NCBI GenBank assembly: GCA_034666705.1
Contig: JAXDLH010000286.1
Coordinates: 1-24,774 of the forward strand
Length of the DNA stretch: 24,774 nucleotides
Origin: JAXDLH01 sp034666705
GTDB lineage: Bacteria; Chloroflexota; UBA6077; SHYK01
Reading direction: 5' to 3'
Shown: piece by piece, positions 7,002 to 14,201 of the stretch
How the letters are laid out: every line of letters starts with the position of its first letter
Numbering within the stretch: position 1 is the first letter of the stretch
The notes under the pieces: model-generated
Database searches by the model: none
The model's input: only the letters and a program-made list of their open reading frames with translations
What the model was told of the DNA's origin: nothing
Program-made: the position numbers and the translations under genes

Positions 7002-7430
7002 ATGATCGATACCACCCATGACACACTGCAGGCGCTGGCACAGCAATTCGTCGAGGCGTGCAACGCGCACGATCCTGACCGCCTTATCGCCCTCTTCGCG
7101 CCCGACTATGAGGGTGCTGAGGTTGCCGACCCCGCCCCGCAGCAAGGTCGAGCCGCCGCCCGGGAAACCTATGCGCGCTATCTGGCCGCATTTCCGGACA
7201 TGCGCATGGCCGCCGAGCAGGTGCTCGTCGACGCGCCCACGGTGGCAATCGCATGGTCCATCGTCGGGACCCATCGCGGCACCCTGATGCACATTCCACC
7301 GACGGGCCGCCGCATCAACGTGCGAGGCGTAACGTTGTTGACGATCCAGGGCAACCTCATCCGACGGGGGAGCTCCGTCTGGGACCTCGCCGGCCTGCTG
7401 CGCGCTCTCGGCCTACTCCCCAACCTGTAG
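7002..7430 (+). CDS. SnoaL-like / NTF2-fold ester cyclase family protein
   Basis: A 142-residue NTF2-like alpha+beta protein. The pattern QFVEACNAHDPDRLIALFAP near the start, RETYARYLAAFPDMRM in the middle and GTHRGTLMHIPPTGRRINVRG near the end is typical of the SnoaL-like polyketide cyclase / ester cyclase family, which includes enzymes and small-ligand binders. The substrate cannot be inferred. ATG 7002 is preceded by GGGGA about 8 bases upstream. It stands alone after the inverted-repeat element; a 7-bp hairpin with a TTTT loop (7438-7455) follows the stop. Confidence 0.82.
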   Translation: MIDTTHDTLQALAQQFVEACNAHDPDRLIALFAPDYEGAEVADPAPQQGRAAARETYARYLAAFPDMRMAAEQVLVDAPTVAIAWSIVGTHRGTLMHIPPTGRRINVRGVTLLTIQGNLIRRGSSVWDLAGLLRALGLLPNL

Positions 7431-7809
7431 CGCGCGTCATGAAGTTTTCTTCATGTGGGCTTCCTCTCGTCAGGCCAGGATGGTAACGGCGAGCCTGCAC
7501 ATTCTTCGCATCTTCTTGCCCAGTTCCGGCTCAGCGGGCACAGCTTCATCCATGCAGTGAGCAATCGCTCGTGACAACTGAGCAGAAACTGAGCACTCCG
7601 TAGGCTGGAAAGCGAACAGCGTGGCGTAGTCAACTGCATACGTGACGTGATGCACGATCACACTGCCTACGCCATCCGCGCCATCTGTGAATTTGGAGGT
7701 TGCCTATCGAGCTGAGCTCCCCCGCAGCGGAGGCGGGAATCACCCATCCTGTGGGTCCTCACTCGCCAGCGCGGCTGTGCCGGCGGCGAGATCTTGAAGG
7801 AGAAAATGC
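7431..7809. other. 379-base intergenic region, no convincing gene
   Basis: Lower in GC than its neighbours. It holds the hairpin CATGAAG-TTTT-CTTCATG (7438-7455), a small inverted repeat ACCCA-N5-TGGGT near 7742-7756, and AAGGAG (7797-7802), the ribosome site for the next gene. A leftward 63-codon ORF (7470-7661) has no ribosome site and no recognisable protein features. The region probably carries the promoter of the DUF4331 gene set, but no clear -35/-10 pair could be picked. Confidence 0.4.
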
Positions 7810-9258
7810 ATGCGTTTCGCACGGCACCTACCCCTGCTGGGTCGCGCGGTGTCGATCGTCGCCCTCGCAGGTGTGCTCGCGGTCCCGATCTCCGGCCAGC
7901 TTGCCGATGCATCGAGCCACCGCGAAGCGCCCCTGATCAGCAACGACCCGGCGGCTGACGATACCGACATGTACGTATTCCGCAGTCCGGACGCGCCAAA
8001 CACCGTCACGGCCATCATGAACGTCTGGCCGTACGCGGCGCCCGCGGGCGGTCCTAACTGGCAGCGCTTCGACGAGAACGTGCTCTACTCGATGCACATC
8101 ACGCAGGACGGCCGCAACACTGAGTCGATGCGACTGGACTTCCGCTTCCGCACCGACACGCGCAGCGGCGGCACCTTCCTGCTGAACACCGGCCCTGTCG
8201 CGTCGATCGACGACCCGAACCTGAACGTTCGGCAGTTCTACTCGGTCGACCTGGTGTCGCGCGGCCGGACGACGCGCCTCGCCGACAATGTGCCGGTCGC
8301 CCCGCCAAACGTGGGCGTCGGCAGCTTCCCGAACTACGACGCTGTCGCCAACCAGGCGATTACCGCGATCCCCGGAATCCCGGGCGGCAAGGTCTTCGCC
8401 GGCCCGCGTGACGATCCCTTCTTCGTCGATCTGGGCGCCACGTTCGACCTGCTGCAGATTCGCCCCGGCGCCCCAGGCAACAAGGGCGGCGGAATCGATG
8501 CGCTCGCCGGCTACAACGTGTTGTCGGTGGCCGTGCAGTTGCCGATCTCGGCGGTGGCCAACTCCAACTGCGACGTGAACAACCCAGCCGACATGAACTG
8601 CGTCGTCGGCATGTGGGTCACCACCTCGCGCCAGCGGACGCGGGTACTCGAGGGCGAGAGCGCGCCGAGCGTCAGTGGCGACTGGGTGCAGGTATCCCGG
8701 CTCAGCGCCGCCCTCGTAAACGAGGTCGTCGTGCCGCTGGCCTTCAAGGATGTGTTCAACGCTTCGGAGCCAAAGAACGACAATCCGCGCTTCCTCGGCG
8801 CCGTCACCGACCCCGAGGCCGGCCGGCTCCTCAATGCGCTCTACGGCCTGAACGTGCCGCCAGCGCCGCGCAACGACCTGGTGACGATTTTCCTGACGGG
8901 TATTCCGGGCCTCAACCAGCCGCCCGGCGTGAACCCCGCCGAGATCGCGCACCTGAACCTCGCGACGCCGGTCAGCGCCAGCCCCAATCGGATGGGGGTG
9001 CTCGGCGGCGACAACCAGGGTTACCCGAATGGTCGGCGCCTTGGCGACGACGTCGTCGACATCTCCCTGCAGGCTGTGGCCGGCGGCACGCCGTTCACCC
9101 CCGCGTTCAACGTCGCGCCGAACAACCAGCTCGGCGATGGCGTGGACGCCAATGACAAGCCCTACCTGACCAGCTTCCCATACGTAGCTTCGCCATGGCC
9201 TGGCTACAACGGCAAGCAGGTCGCGCCAGCAACCGGCGCCGCGTCTAGCGGCCAATAG
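7810..9258 (+). CDS. Secreted DUF4331 protein
   Basis: A 482-residue exported protein of the DUF4331 family, recognised by SSHREAPLIS followed by DPAADDTDMYVFRSPD and the closing GRRLGDDVVDISLQA motif. Function is unknown for the family. Residues 1-34 form a Sec signal peptide with an A-x-A site (ADA, 32-34); cleavage there would leave Ser-Ser-His as the mature N-terminus. One close cysteine pair (NCDVNNPADMNC) suggests a disulfide. ATG 7810 follows AAGGAG by seven bases. It is the first gene of a three-gene set with a TPR protein and a NicO-type exporter, which points to a role around metal handling at the cell surface. That role is inferred from context only. Confidence 0.92.
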   Translation: MRFARHLPLLGRAVSIVALAGVLAVPISGQLADASSHREAPLISNDPAADDTDMYVFRSPDAPNTVTAIMNVWPYAAPAGGPNWQRFDENVLYSMHITQDGRNTESMRLDFRFRTDTRSGGTFLLNTGPVASIDDPNLNVRQFYSVDLVSRGRTTRLADNVPVAPPNVGVGSFPNYDAVANQAITAIPGIPGGKVFAGPRDDPFFVDLGATFDLLQIRPGAPGNKGGGIDALAGYNVLSVAVQLPISAVANSNCDVNNPADMNCVVGMWVTTSRQRTRVLEGESAPSVSGDWVQVSRLSAALVNEVVVPLAFKDVFNASEPKNDNPRFLGAVTDPEAGRLLNALYGLNVPPAPRNDLVTIFLTGIPGLNQPPGVNPAEIAHLNLATPVSASPNRMGVLGGDNQGYPNGRRLGDDVVDISLQAVAGGTPFTPAFNVAPNNQLGDGVDANDKPYLTSFPYVASPWPGYNGKQVAPATGAASSGQ

Positions 9259-9273
9259 CGCCCGGCCCACGGG

Positions 9274-9308
9274 GGAGGAGGGACTCGCCACCGGCGAGCC
9301 CCTCCTCC
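9274..9308 (+). terminator. Long hairpin between the DUF4331 and TPR genes (attenuator or stabiliser)
   Basis: GGAGGAGGG-a-CTCGCC-acc-GGCGAG-c-CCCTCCTCC makes a 15-bp stem with one internal mismatch and a 3-base loop, 16 bases after the DUF4331 stop. No T-tract follows, so full termination is doubtful. Partial termination, or protection of an abundant DUF4331 mRNA 3' end, is more likely. Confidence 0.5.
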
Positions 9309-9333
9309 AGGTTCCAATCGGAGGTAGGCACCC

Positions 9334-10671
9334 ATGATGGCATTCCGCATTCGCCCGCCACGCTCGCTCGCCCTCGACGTGGCGCTGATCGTCACCATCG
9401 CGCTCGCGTTCGGCGTGGTGCTCGCCTATATGCGAATGCCGGCGCCAGTTCCCACCGGCGTGCAGCGGGCCCTCGACACGCGTCCTCTTGGGGAGCGGGC
9501 AGTCGACCAAGCGCAGCAGGCGCTCGCGACGAAGCCGAATGATCCTCGTGCCATGACCAACCTCGCCTCCGCCTACCTCCTTCGCGTTCGTGAGACCGGC
9601 GACTCGTCCTACTACCCGCGCGCCGAGGAGTTGCTGCGGCGCGCCGCGGAAGCGCTGCCAGACGATGCGGACGTGCTCATTGGCCTTGGCAGCCTCGCGT
9701 CGGCTCGCCACGACTTCGCCACCGCCGCCACGTACGGCCAGCGTGCCGTCACCGCGGCGCCCAGCCACGCCGCCAGCTACGGCGTGCTCACCGATGCGCT
9801 CGTGGAGCTCGGCCGCTACGACGAGGCAATCCAGGCTGCGCAGCAGATGATGGACATCCGCCCCGATCAGAGCTCGTACAGCCGCGTCTCATACATTCGT
9901 GAGCTGCACGGCGACGTCGACGGCGCCATTGCGGCGATGCGTGTTGCGGTGGCCGCTGGCGCGCCCGATACCGAGCCGACCGCCTGGTCGGAGGCGCACA
10001 TTGGTAACCTTCTCTTTGCGAAAGGCGACCTTGACGGTGCCGAGCGTGAGTACCAGCTCTCCCTTATGCGCTTCGACCACGAAGTGTTCGGGAGGGCTGG
10101 CCTCGCCCGGGTGCAGGCCGCGCGGGGTGATCTCGCCGGTGCTGCCCAGGAGGCGGAGCTGGCGGTGCAAACCATGCCGCTGCCTGAATTCGTCGCCCTG
10201 CTCGGCGACATCTACGCTGCCATGGGTGATACCGATCGCGCCGCACAGCAGTACGAGCTGGTCGGCGCGATGCAGCGGCTCTTCGCCGCCAACGGCGTCC
10301 GCACCGACCTCGACATCGCCGGTTTCGATGCGGACCACGGGATCGATCTCGACGACGCCGTGGCGGCGGCACGCGCTGAGTACGCGATCCGCCCGAGCGT
10401 TACCGTCTCTGACGTGCTGTCATGGGTCGAGTACCGTGCCGGCGATCTGCCAGATGCGGCGCGCCACAGCCGGGAGGCGCTGCGTCTTGGCAGCCAGGAT
10501 CCCCTGATGCTTTACCATGCGGGCGTGATCGCCCAGGCCGTCGGCGATGCCGAGCGGGGCGCAATGCTCCTCCGCACGGCCTACGCGATGAACCCGAGCT
10601 ACTTCCTGCTGTGGCAGCAGGACCTCACGGCGCGGGTCGCCGCGCTCGACGCAGCCGAGGTCGCGTCGTGA
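9334..10671 (+). CDS. Membrane-anchored TPR-repeat protein
   Basis: A 445-residue protein with an N-terminal membrane segment (about 13-32, LALDVALIVTIALAFGVVLAY) and no clear cleavage site, so it is probably anchored with the repeats outside. From about residue 60 it is built of TPR-like helix pairs: PNDPRAMTNLASAYLLR, DDADVLIGLGSLASARHDFATAATYGQRAV, and YGVLTDALVELGRYDEAIQAAQQMM, with later copies up to PLMLYHAGVIAQAVGDAERGAMLLRTAY. TPR domains usually hold partner proteins. GGAGGT (9320-9325) precedes ATG 9334. Its TGA overlaps the GTG of the exporter (GTGA), so the two are coupled and may be stoichiometric partners. Confidence 0.88.
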   Translation: MMAFRIRPPRSLALDVALIVTIALAFGVVLAYMRMPAPVPTGVQRALDTRPLGERAVDQAQQALATKPNDPRAMTNLASAYLLRVRETGDSSYYPRAEELLRRAAEALPDDADVLIGLGSLASARHDFATAATYGQRAVTAAPSHAASYGVLTDALVELGRYDEAIQAAQQMMDIRPDQSSYSRVSYIRELHGDVDGAIAAMRVAVAAGAPDTEPTAWSEAHIGNLLFAKGDLDGAEREYQLSLMRFDHEVFGRAGLARVQAARGDLAGAAQEAELAVQTMPLPEFVALLGDIYAAMGDTDRAAQQYELVGAMQRLFAANGVRTDLDIAGFDADHGIDLDDAVAAARAEYAIRPSVTVSDVLSWVEYRAGDLPDAARHSREALRLGSQDPLMLYHAGVIAQAVGDAERGAMLLRTAYAMNPSYFLLWQQDLTARVAALDAAEVAS

Positions 10672-12341
10672 AGCTGCATCGTCCGCTCGTAGCCCTGCTG
10701 GCCGCGTTCATGCTGATGCTGGGGAGCCAGGTTGGCGTGCTCGCTCACCCGCTTGGCAACTTCAGCGTGAATCACTACACGCGTGTCGAGGTCGGCCCCG
10801 AGGGCGCCCGCGCCCGCTACGTGCTCGACCTGGCCGAGATCCCGACGCTCCAGGAGCTACGCGCGGCTGGCGTGCAGAGCGGCCGGCCGGACCCGGCGCA
10901 GCATGACGCCGTCTTGCGTGCCAAAATCGCCGAGCTGATTCCCGGCGTGCAATTGAGCGTGGATGGCCGGCCCATTACCTGGCAGGTCCAGGAGGCCACG
11001 CTGGAGCTCGTCCCTGGTCAGGCAGATCTCGACACGATGCGGGTGGTGATCGGCCTCACCGCACCGCAACCGCTTCGCGTAGGGGCGCAGGTCGCCTATC
11101 GCGACGCGACCTATCCGGGGCGGATCGGCTGGCATGAGGTGGTGCTGCGCGGGGCCGATGGGTTCGGGCTGCAAGGCAGCGCCGCGCCCGCGACGGACGA
11201 GACCGACGAGCTGCGCAGCTATCCGCTCGACCCGACGCGCGCTCCGCTCGACATAACAAACGCGAGCGGCCAGATCGTGCTCGGCGGGAACGCCGCGGTC
11301 GATGCCTCGCCGGCGACCGGGCGCGGCGGTGCGGCGCGCTTCGCGGTCGATCCCCGCACCGATTACCTCGCCTCGTTCCTCAAGGGAAGCGCGACCGGCC
11401 CGCTGGCGCTGCTCGTCGCGCTCGTCGCTGCCGCGGGCCTCGGCGGGCTGCACGCGCTGGAACCGGGCCACGGAAAGACGATCGTGGGTGGCTACCTCGT
11501 CGGCTCCCGCGGTACGCCGAGGCAGGCCGTCATCCTGGGCCTGACGGTGACCGCGACGCATACGATCGGCGTGTACCTACTCGGCCTCGTGACCCTTGTG
11601 GCGGCCCAGTTCATCGTGCCCGACCGCCTCTACCCGATCCTGGGCGCGGTTTCCGGTCTGTGTGTGGTCGGGATCGGGCTCGGCCTCCTCCGCACCCGCC
11701 TGGGCCCGCTTGTTCCTACGTTCCGCCGCCAGTTGTTGCCGCTTCGGAGCTCCTTCGCCTTCATTGCCTCGCCGATGCGGGTGGCTTCCCTCTCCCCCGA
11801 ACATACACCTGCATTCACCATCACCGCGCCCTCCGTCATCTACCCCGAGTTGCACGCACGCAGGTACGCCAATACCGCTGGTCAAGACAGCGGTGGGCAC
11901 GACCAGGTTCGCGATGACGATCATTCCCATGATCAGAGTGCGCACGCCGTGACGCACCGCCACGGCAGTGGCCCGCTCCACACGCATACCGTGCCCGGCG
12001 CCGATGGCCAGGGCGTCACCGCCCGCAACTTGCTCGCGCTCGGCGTCTCCGGTGGCCTATTGCCGTGCCCCTCGGCCTTGGTAGTCCTGCTGGCGGCAAT
12101 CTCCTTCGGCAATATCGCGCTGGGTATGGCGCTCGTCGCTGCGTTCAGCGTCGGGCTCGCCGGCGTGCTCACCGGCCTCGGCCTGCTCGTGGTGTTCGGC
12201 GGTCGGGCGCTGGGCCGGTTCCCGGTCGTCGCCCGCCTCGGCGCGTCACCGCTCGCCGGCGCTCTGCCGGTCGTGAGTGCCGCGATCATCACCGTGGCGG
12301 GCATTGGGATCACGCTGCAGGCGGTTGGCGCATGGGTGTAG
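10668..12341 (+). CDS. NicO-family metal exporter with extracellular domain
   Basis: A 557-residue protein starting at GTG 10668, inside the stop of the TPR gene; the longer in-frame ORF is rejected because the signal peptide begins here. Residues 1-26 are a signal peptide, with likely cleavage VLA|HPLGN. About 27-240 is an extracytoplasmic beta-rich domain often found ahead of this transporter type. About 243-557 carries six or so membrane segments with the NicO/RcnA motifs GLHALEPGHGKT (about 260-271) and GGLLPCPSAL (about 462-471). The family moves Ni, Co or related metals out of the cell. A His-rich loop (DDDHSHDQSAH...HRHGSGPLHTHT, about 417-442) separates the membrane halves. The stretch just before it (11740-11890) has unusual codon use and looks inserted. 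Confidence 0.88.
   Translation: MKLHRPLVALLAAFMLMLGSQVGVLAHPLGNFSVNHYTRVEVGPEGARARYVLDLAEIPTLQELRAAGVQSGRPDPAQHDAVLRAKIAELIPGVQLSVDGRPITWQVQEATLELVPGQADLDTMRVVIGLTAPQPLRVGAQVAYRDATYPGRIGWHEVVLRGADGFGLQGSAAPATDETDELRSYPLDPTRAPLDITNASGQIVLGGNAAVDASPATGRGGAARFAVDPRTDYLASFLKGSATGPLALLVALVAAAGLGGLHALEPGHGKTIVGGYLVGSRGTPRQAVILGLTVTATHTIGVYLLGLVTLVAAQFIVPDRLYPILGAVSGLCVVGIGLGLLRTRLGPLVPTFRRQLLPLRSSFAFIASPMRVASLSPEHTPAFTITAPSVIYPELHARRYANTAGQDSGGHDQVRDDDHSHDQSAHAVTHRHGSGPLHTHTVPGADGQGVTARNLLALGVSGGLLPCPSALVVLLAAISFGNIALGMALVAAFSVGLAGVLTGLGLLVVFGGRALGRFPVVARLGASPLAGALPVVSAAIITVAGIGITLQAVGAWV
11874..11894. repeat. Hairpin inside the exporter's loop-coding sequence
   Basis: ACCGCTG-GTCAAGA-CAGCGGT is a perfect 7-bp inverted repeat with a 7-base loop, at the right end of a compositionally odd in-frame stretch of the NicO gene. 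It may mark an inserted palindromic element, or an mRNA structure. Confidence 0.4.
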
Positions 12342-12399
12342 AACGAGGACAGGGACGCGCAACGTGCGGCCGACGGATGAGGTTGTCTATCATCCCTCG

Positions 12400-12425
12400 G
12401 GTTCGTGCGGTCCAGGGCACGAACC
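12400..12425 (+). promoter_or_regulatory. Hairpin in the leader of the DUF4383-like gene
   Basis: GGTTCGTG-N10-CACGAACC is a perfect 8-bp inverted repeat, 58 bases after the exporter stop and 10 bases before the purine-rich ribosome site (about 12435-12441). It lacks a following T-tract. It could be a partial terminator separating the two gene sets, or a leader element. Confidence 0.4.
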
Positions 12426-12446
12426 GCCACGAGTGGAGGGGAGACG

Positions 12447-12848
12447 ATGGCGAGAATCTACGCGGGTATCACGGGACCAATTCTGCTCATCCTTGGCGTG
12501 CTTGGCCTGGCCGGCTTCCAGATTCCGGCGACCGTCAGCCTGTGGCAGCCTGGCGAGATCGTGATCCACTTCCTCAGCGGCATCATCGCGATGGGCGTCT
12601 ATATAATGACCACGCGCGGCAGCGACGTCCCGCGGCTGTACGGCCGCGTCTTCGGGCCGATCTACCTGCTGATCGGCGTCGTCGGCTACGCTTTCCCCGA
12701 CATTCTCTCGGGCTCCATCTTTCACCTGGACCCGGGGTGCAACATCGTCCACATCATTTTTGGCATCTGGGGCGTCTTCGTGGGCTATTTTGCGACCGAG
12801 GGCGCGAGGTACGAGCATGGTGCCCAGGTAGCGATGAGCGGCGCCTAG
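12447..12848 (+). CDS. DUF4383-like four-helix membrane protein
   Basis: A 133-residue membrane protein with four predicted helices: near the N-terminus (GPILLILGVLGLAGF), about 30-50 (IVIHFLSGIIAMGVYIM), about 66-85 (GPIYLLIGVVGYAFPDIL) and about 98-118 (NIVHIIFGIWGVFVGYFAT). The Gly-rich helices, the DPGCNIVH junction and the overall size fit DUF4383, whose function is unknown. ATG 12447 is chosen over 12405 because AGGGGAG lies just upstream and the conserved part begins here. It probably leads a transcript with the DedA gene 33 bases downstream. Confidence 0.75.
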   Translation: MARIYAGITGPILLILGVLGLAGFQIPATVSLWQPGEIVIHFLSGIIAMGVYIMTTRGSDVPRLYGRVFGPIYLLIGVVGYAFPDILSGSIFHLDPGCNIVHIIFGIWGVFVGYFATEGARYEHGAQVAMSGA

Positions 12849-12881
12849 CCGGGAAGCAGCCGGGCGAGGGCCGGTGACACC

Positions 12882-13595
12882 ATGAATCTCCTGAACCCGG
12901 AGCCGACGAGCGGCCTCGTCGCCCTCTTCGTCATCATGCTGCTCAAGGAGATCGGTATCCCGGTGCCAGTGCCGTCCGATCTCATCATGATTACGGCCGG
13001 CATCCAGGCGGCCACCGGTGCGTACAGCCTACCGGGGCTGATCCTCGTCACCGAGATCGCCGTTTTCGTCGGCTGCTCGATCCAATTCTTGCTGGTACGT
13101 GGCGCCGGCCGCAGCCTCGTCTACCGCTTCGGCCGCTACGTCGGACTCACCGAGGCGCGGCTCGACGAGGCTGGCGCCAGTCTGCGCCGTCGCGGGCCGA
13201 TGGCCGTCTTTGTCGGGCTGAACCTTCCCGCGGCGCGAGCCGGCATCGTCGCGGCGGCGGGTATAGCGGGCGTCGGCTACGGGTCGTTTGCCCCGGCGAT
13301 GCTCGCCGGCAGCACCGTGTTCTACGGTTGGCACGTGGCGCTTGGCTTCATCGTCGGTCCGGCGGCGACCTCGCTGCTCAGCTCGCTCAATCTGCCGCTC
13401 GCGCCGATCGTCGCGGTCCTGGCGCTGCTCGGGCTCGGCGGCTGGCTCCTGCTGCGCCGGCGGCGGGGGGCGGCGACGGTGGTTGAGTGCGTGCACACCT
13501 GGACTGAGGCTGCCTGCCCGGCGTGCCTCGCGGCGACGGCAATCCAGCGCTCGCGGTCGCTCCGCATCCGGCCCGCATCCGAAGGGATGCGTTGA
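12882..13595 (+). CDS. DedA-family membrane protein
   Basis: A 237-residue protein of the DedA/VTT family, whose members include undecaprenyl-phosphate and phospholipid flippases. Visible family marks are KEIGIPVPVPSDLIMITAG near the start, a central SLRRRGPMAVFVGLNLPAARAG (the usual F-x-R-x-x-P-x-x-R region, with Leu-Asn in place of Gly-Arg) and a closing helix before RRRRG. After the last helix a cytoplasmic tail of about 45 residues has Cys, His, Cys-x2-Cys (ECVHTWTEAACPACLA), unusual for DedA and possibly a small zinc knuckle. Its TGA shares one base with the next ATG (TGATG), so they are coupled. Confidence 0.85.
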   Translation: MNLLNPEPTSGLVALFVIMLLKEIGIPVPVPSDLIMITAGIQAATGAYSLPGLILVTEIAVFVGCSIQFLLVRGAGRSLVYRFGRYVGLTEARLDEAGASLRRRGPMAVFVGLNLPAARAGIVAAAGIAGVGYGSFAPAMLAGSTVFYGWHVALGFIVGPAATSLLSSLNLPLAPIVAVLALLGLGGWLLLRRRRGAATVVECVHTWTEAACPACLAATAIQRSRSLRIRPASEGMR

Positions 13596-14200
13596 TGGCG
13601 GCCCAGCGCCTCGATGCGGAGCGCGTCGCTTACTTCGAGGCCGAGGGCTGGCGCGCCTACTACGATCGTCGGTGGCCTCGCTTGGTGCGGCTCTTAGTCG
13701 AGCTGTGCCAGCGCCAGTTCCACATTCCCTTCCCGGTTTCGCTCGTGGCCGGATACTACGTCGCCCGGGCGTCGATTACCTTCGTGCCCGTCGACCACGA
13801 CGCCGACCGCGTGCTCGCGTATCTCTATCGTTTCTATCGGCTTGCCCACCGCTACGCGGATATCGATTTTGATCCGGCGCGAGCTGCGCGGGGTGAGCTC
13901 GACTACTTTGAGGTGCACCGCAGGCTCGCGAACGCGCCGGAGGCTGACAAGGAAGCGCTGGTGCAGAGCCTCGCCACGCTGCACGGCGAGCTGTTCGGGC
14001 TCACTGCCGAGCAGGCGCGCGAGTCGGCGCAGTACCGCACGGAAGCGGCGGCGATCGTCGACGGCATCACTGGTGGCAGATCGACCAACCTCGAGCAGGA
14101 CTGGGCCCGTATCCACGCGGCGCTGCAACGCTGCTACGATTCCATTAATCGGCAGCTGGACGCGCGCGACGCGGCGGCGCCGTCACCAAGGAGCTTGTGA
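13595..14200 (+). CDS. Unknown protein, 201 residues, coupled to DedA
   Basis: Not recognised. ATG 13595 overlaps the DedA stop by one base; the in-frame extension to 13523 lies inside DedA and is rejected. Largely helical and charged, rich in Tyr, Arg and Asp (AYFEAEGWRAYYDRRWPRLVRLLVELCQRQF, FYRLAHRYADIDFDPARAARGELDYFEVHRR). One hydrophobic stretch (IPFPVSLVAGYYVARASITFVPV, about 45-67) might dip into the membrane; no signal peptide. The second half reads as long amphipathic helices. It ends two bases before the SRPBCC gene, whose AAGGAG lies within it. Conserved-looking Tyr/His/Asp in the middle might bind metal, but this is a guess. Confidence 0.72.
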   Translation: MAAQRLDAERVAYFEAEGWRAYYDRRWPRLVRLLVELCQRQFHIPFPVSLVAGYYVARASITFVPVDHDADRVLAYLYRFYRLAHRYADIDFDPARAARGELDYFEVHRRLANAPEADKEALVQSLATLHGELFGLTAEQARESAQYRTEAAAIVDGITGGRSTNLEQDWARIHAALQRCYDSINRQLDARDAAAPSPRSL

Positions 14201-14201
14201 G

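Noticed and set aside
7438..7455. CATGAAG-TTTT-CTTCATG hairpin as a terminator of the SnoaL-like gene
   Set aside because: Stem is only 7 bp, AT-containing, and not followed by a T-tract; noted inside the intergenic entry but not called as terminator.
7470..7661. 63-codon minus-strand ORF in the large intergenic gap
   Set aside because: No ribosome site, no recognisable features, and an alternative overlapping frame of equal length exists.
7828..9768. 646-codon open frame on the minus strand opposite the DUF4331 gene
   Set aside because: It mirrors the codon pattern of the real gene, its protein is Arg/His/Val-rich without any family motif, and it runs through the intergenic hairpin into the TPR gene. 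An artefact of GC-rich codon use.
10422..10667. Upstream extension of the NicO exporter
   Set aside because: It lies wholly within the TPR gene and would hide the signal peptide that begins at GTG 10668.
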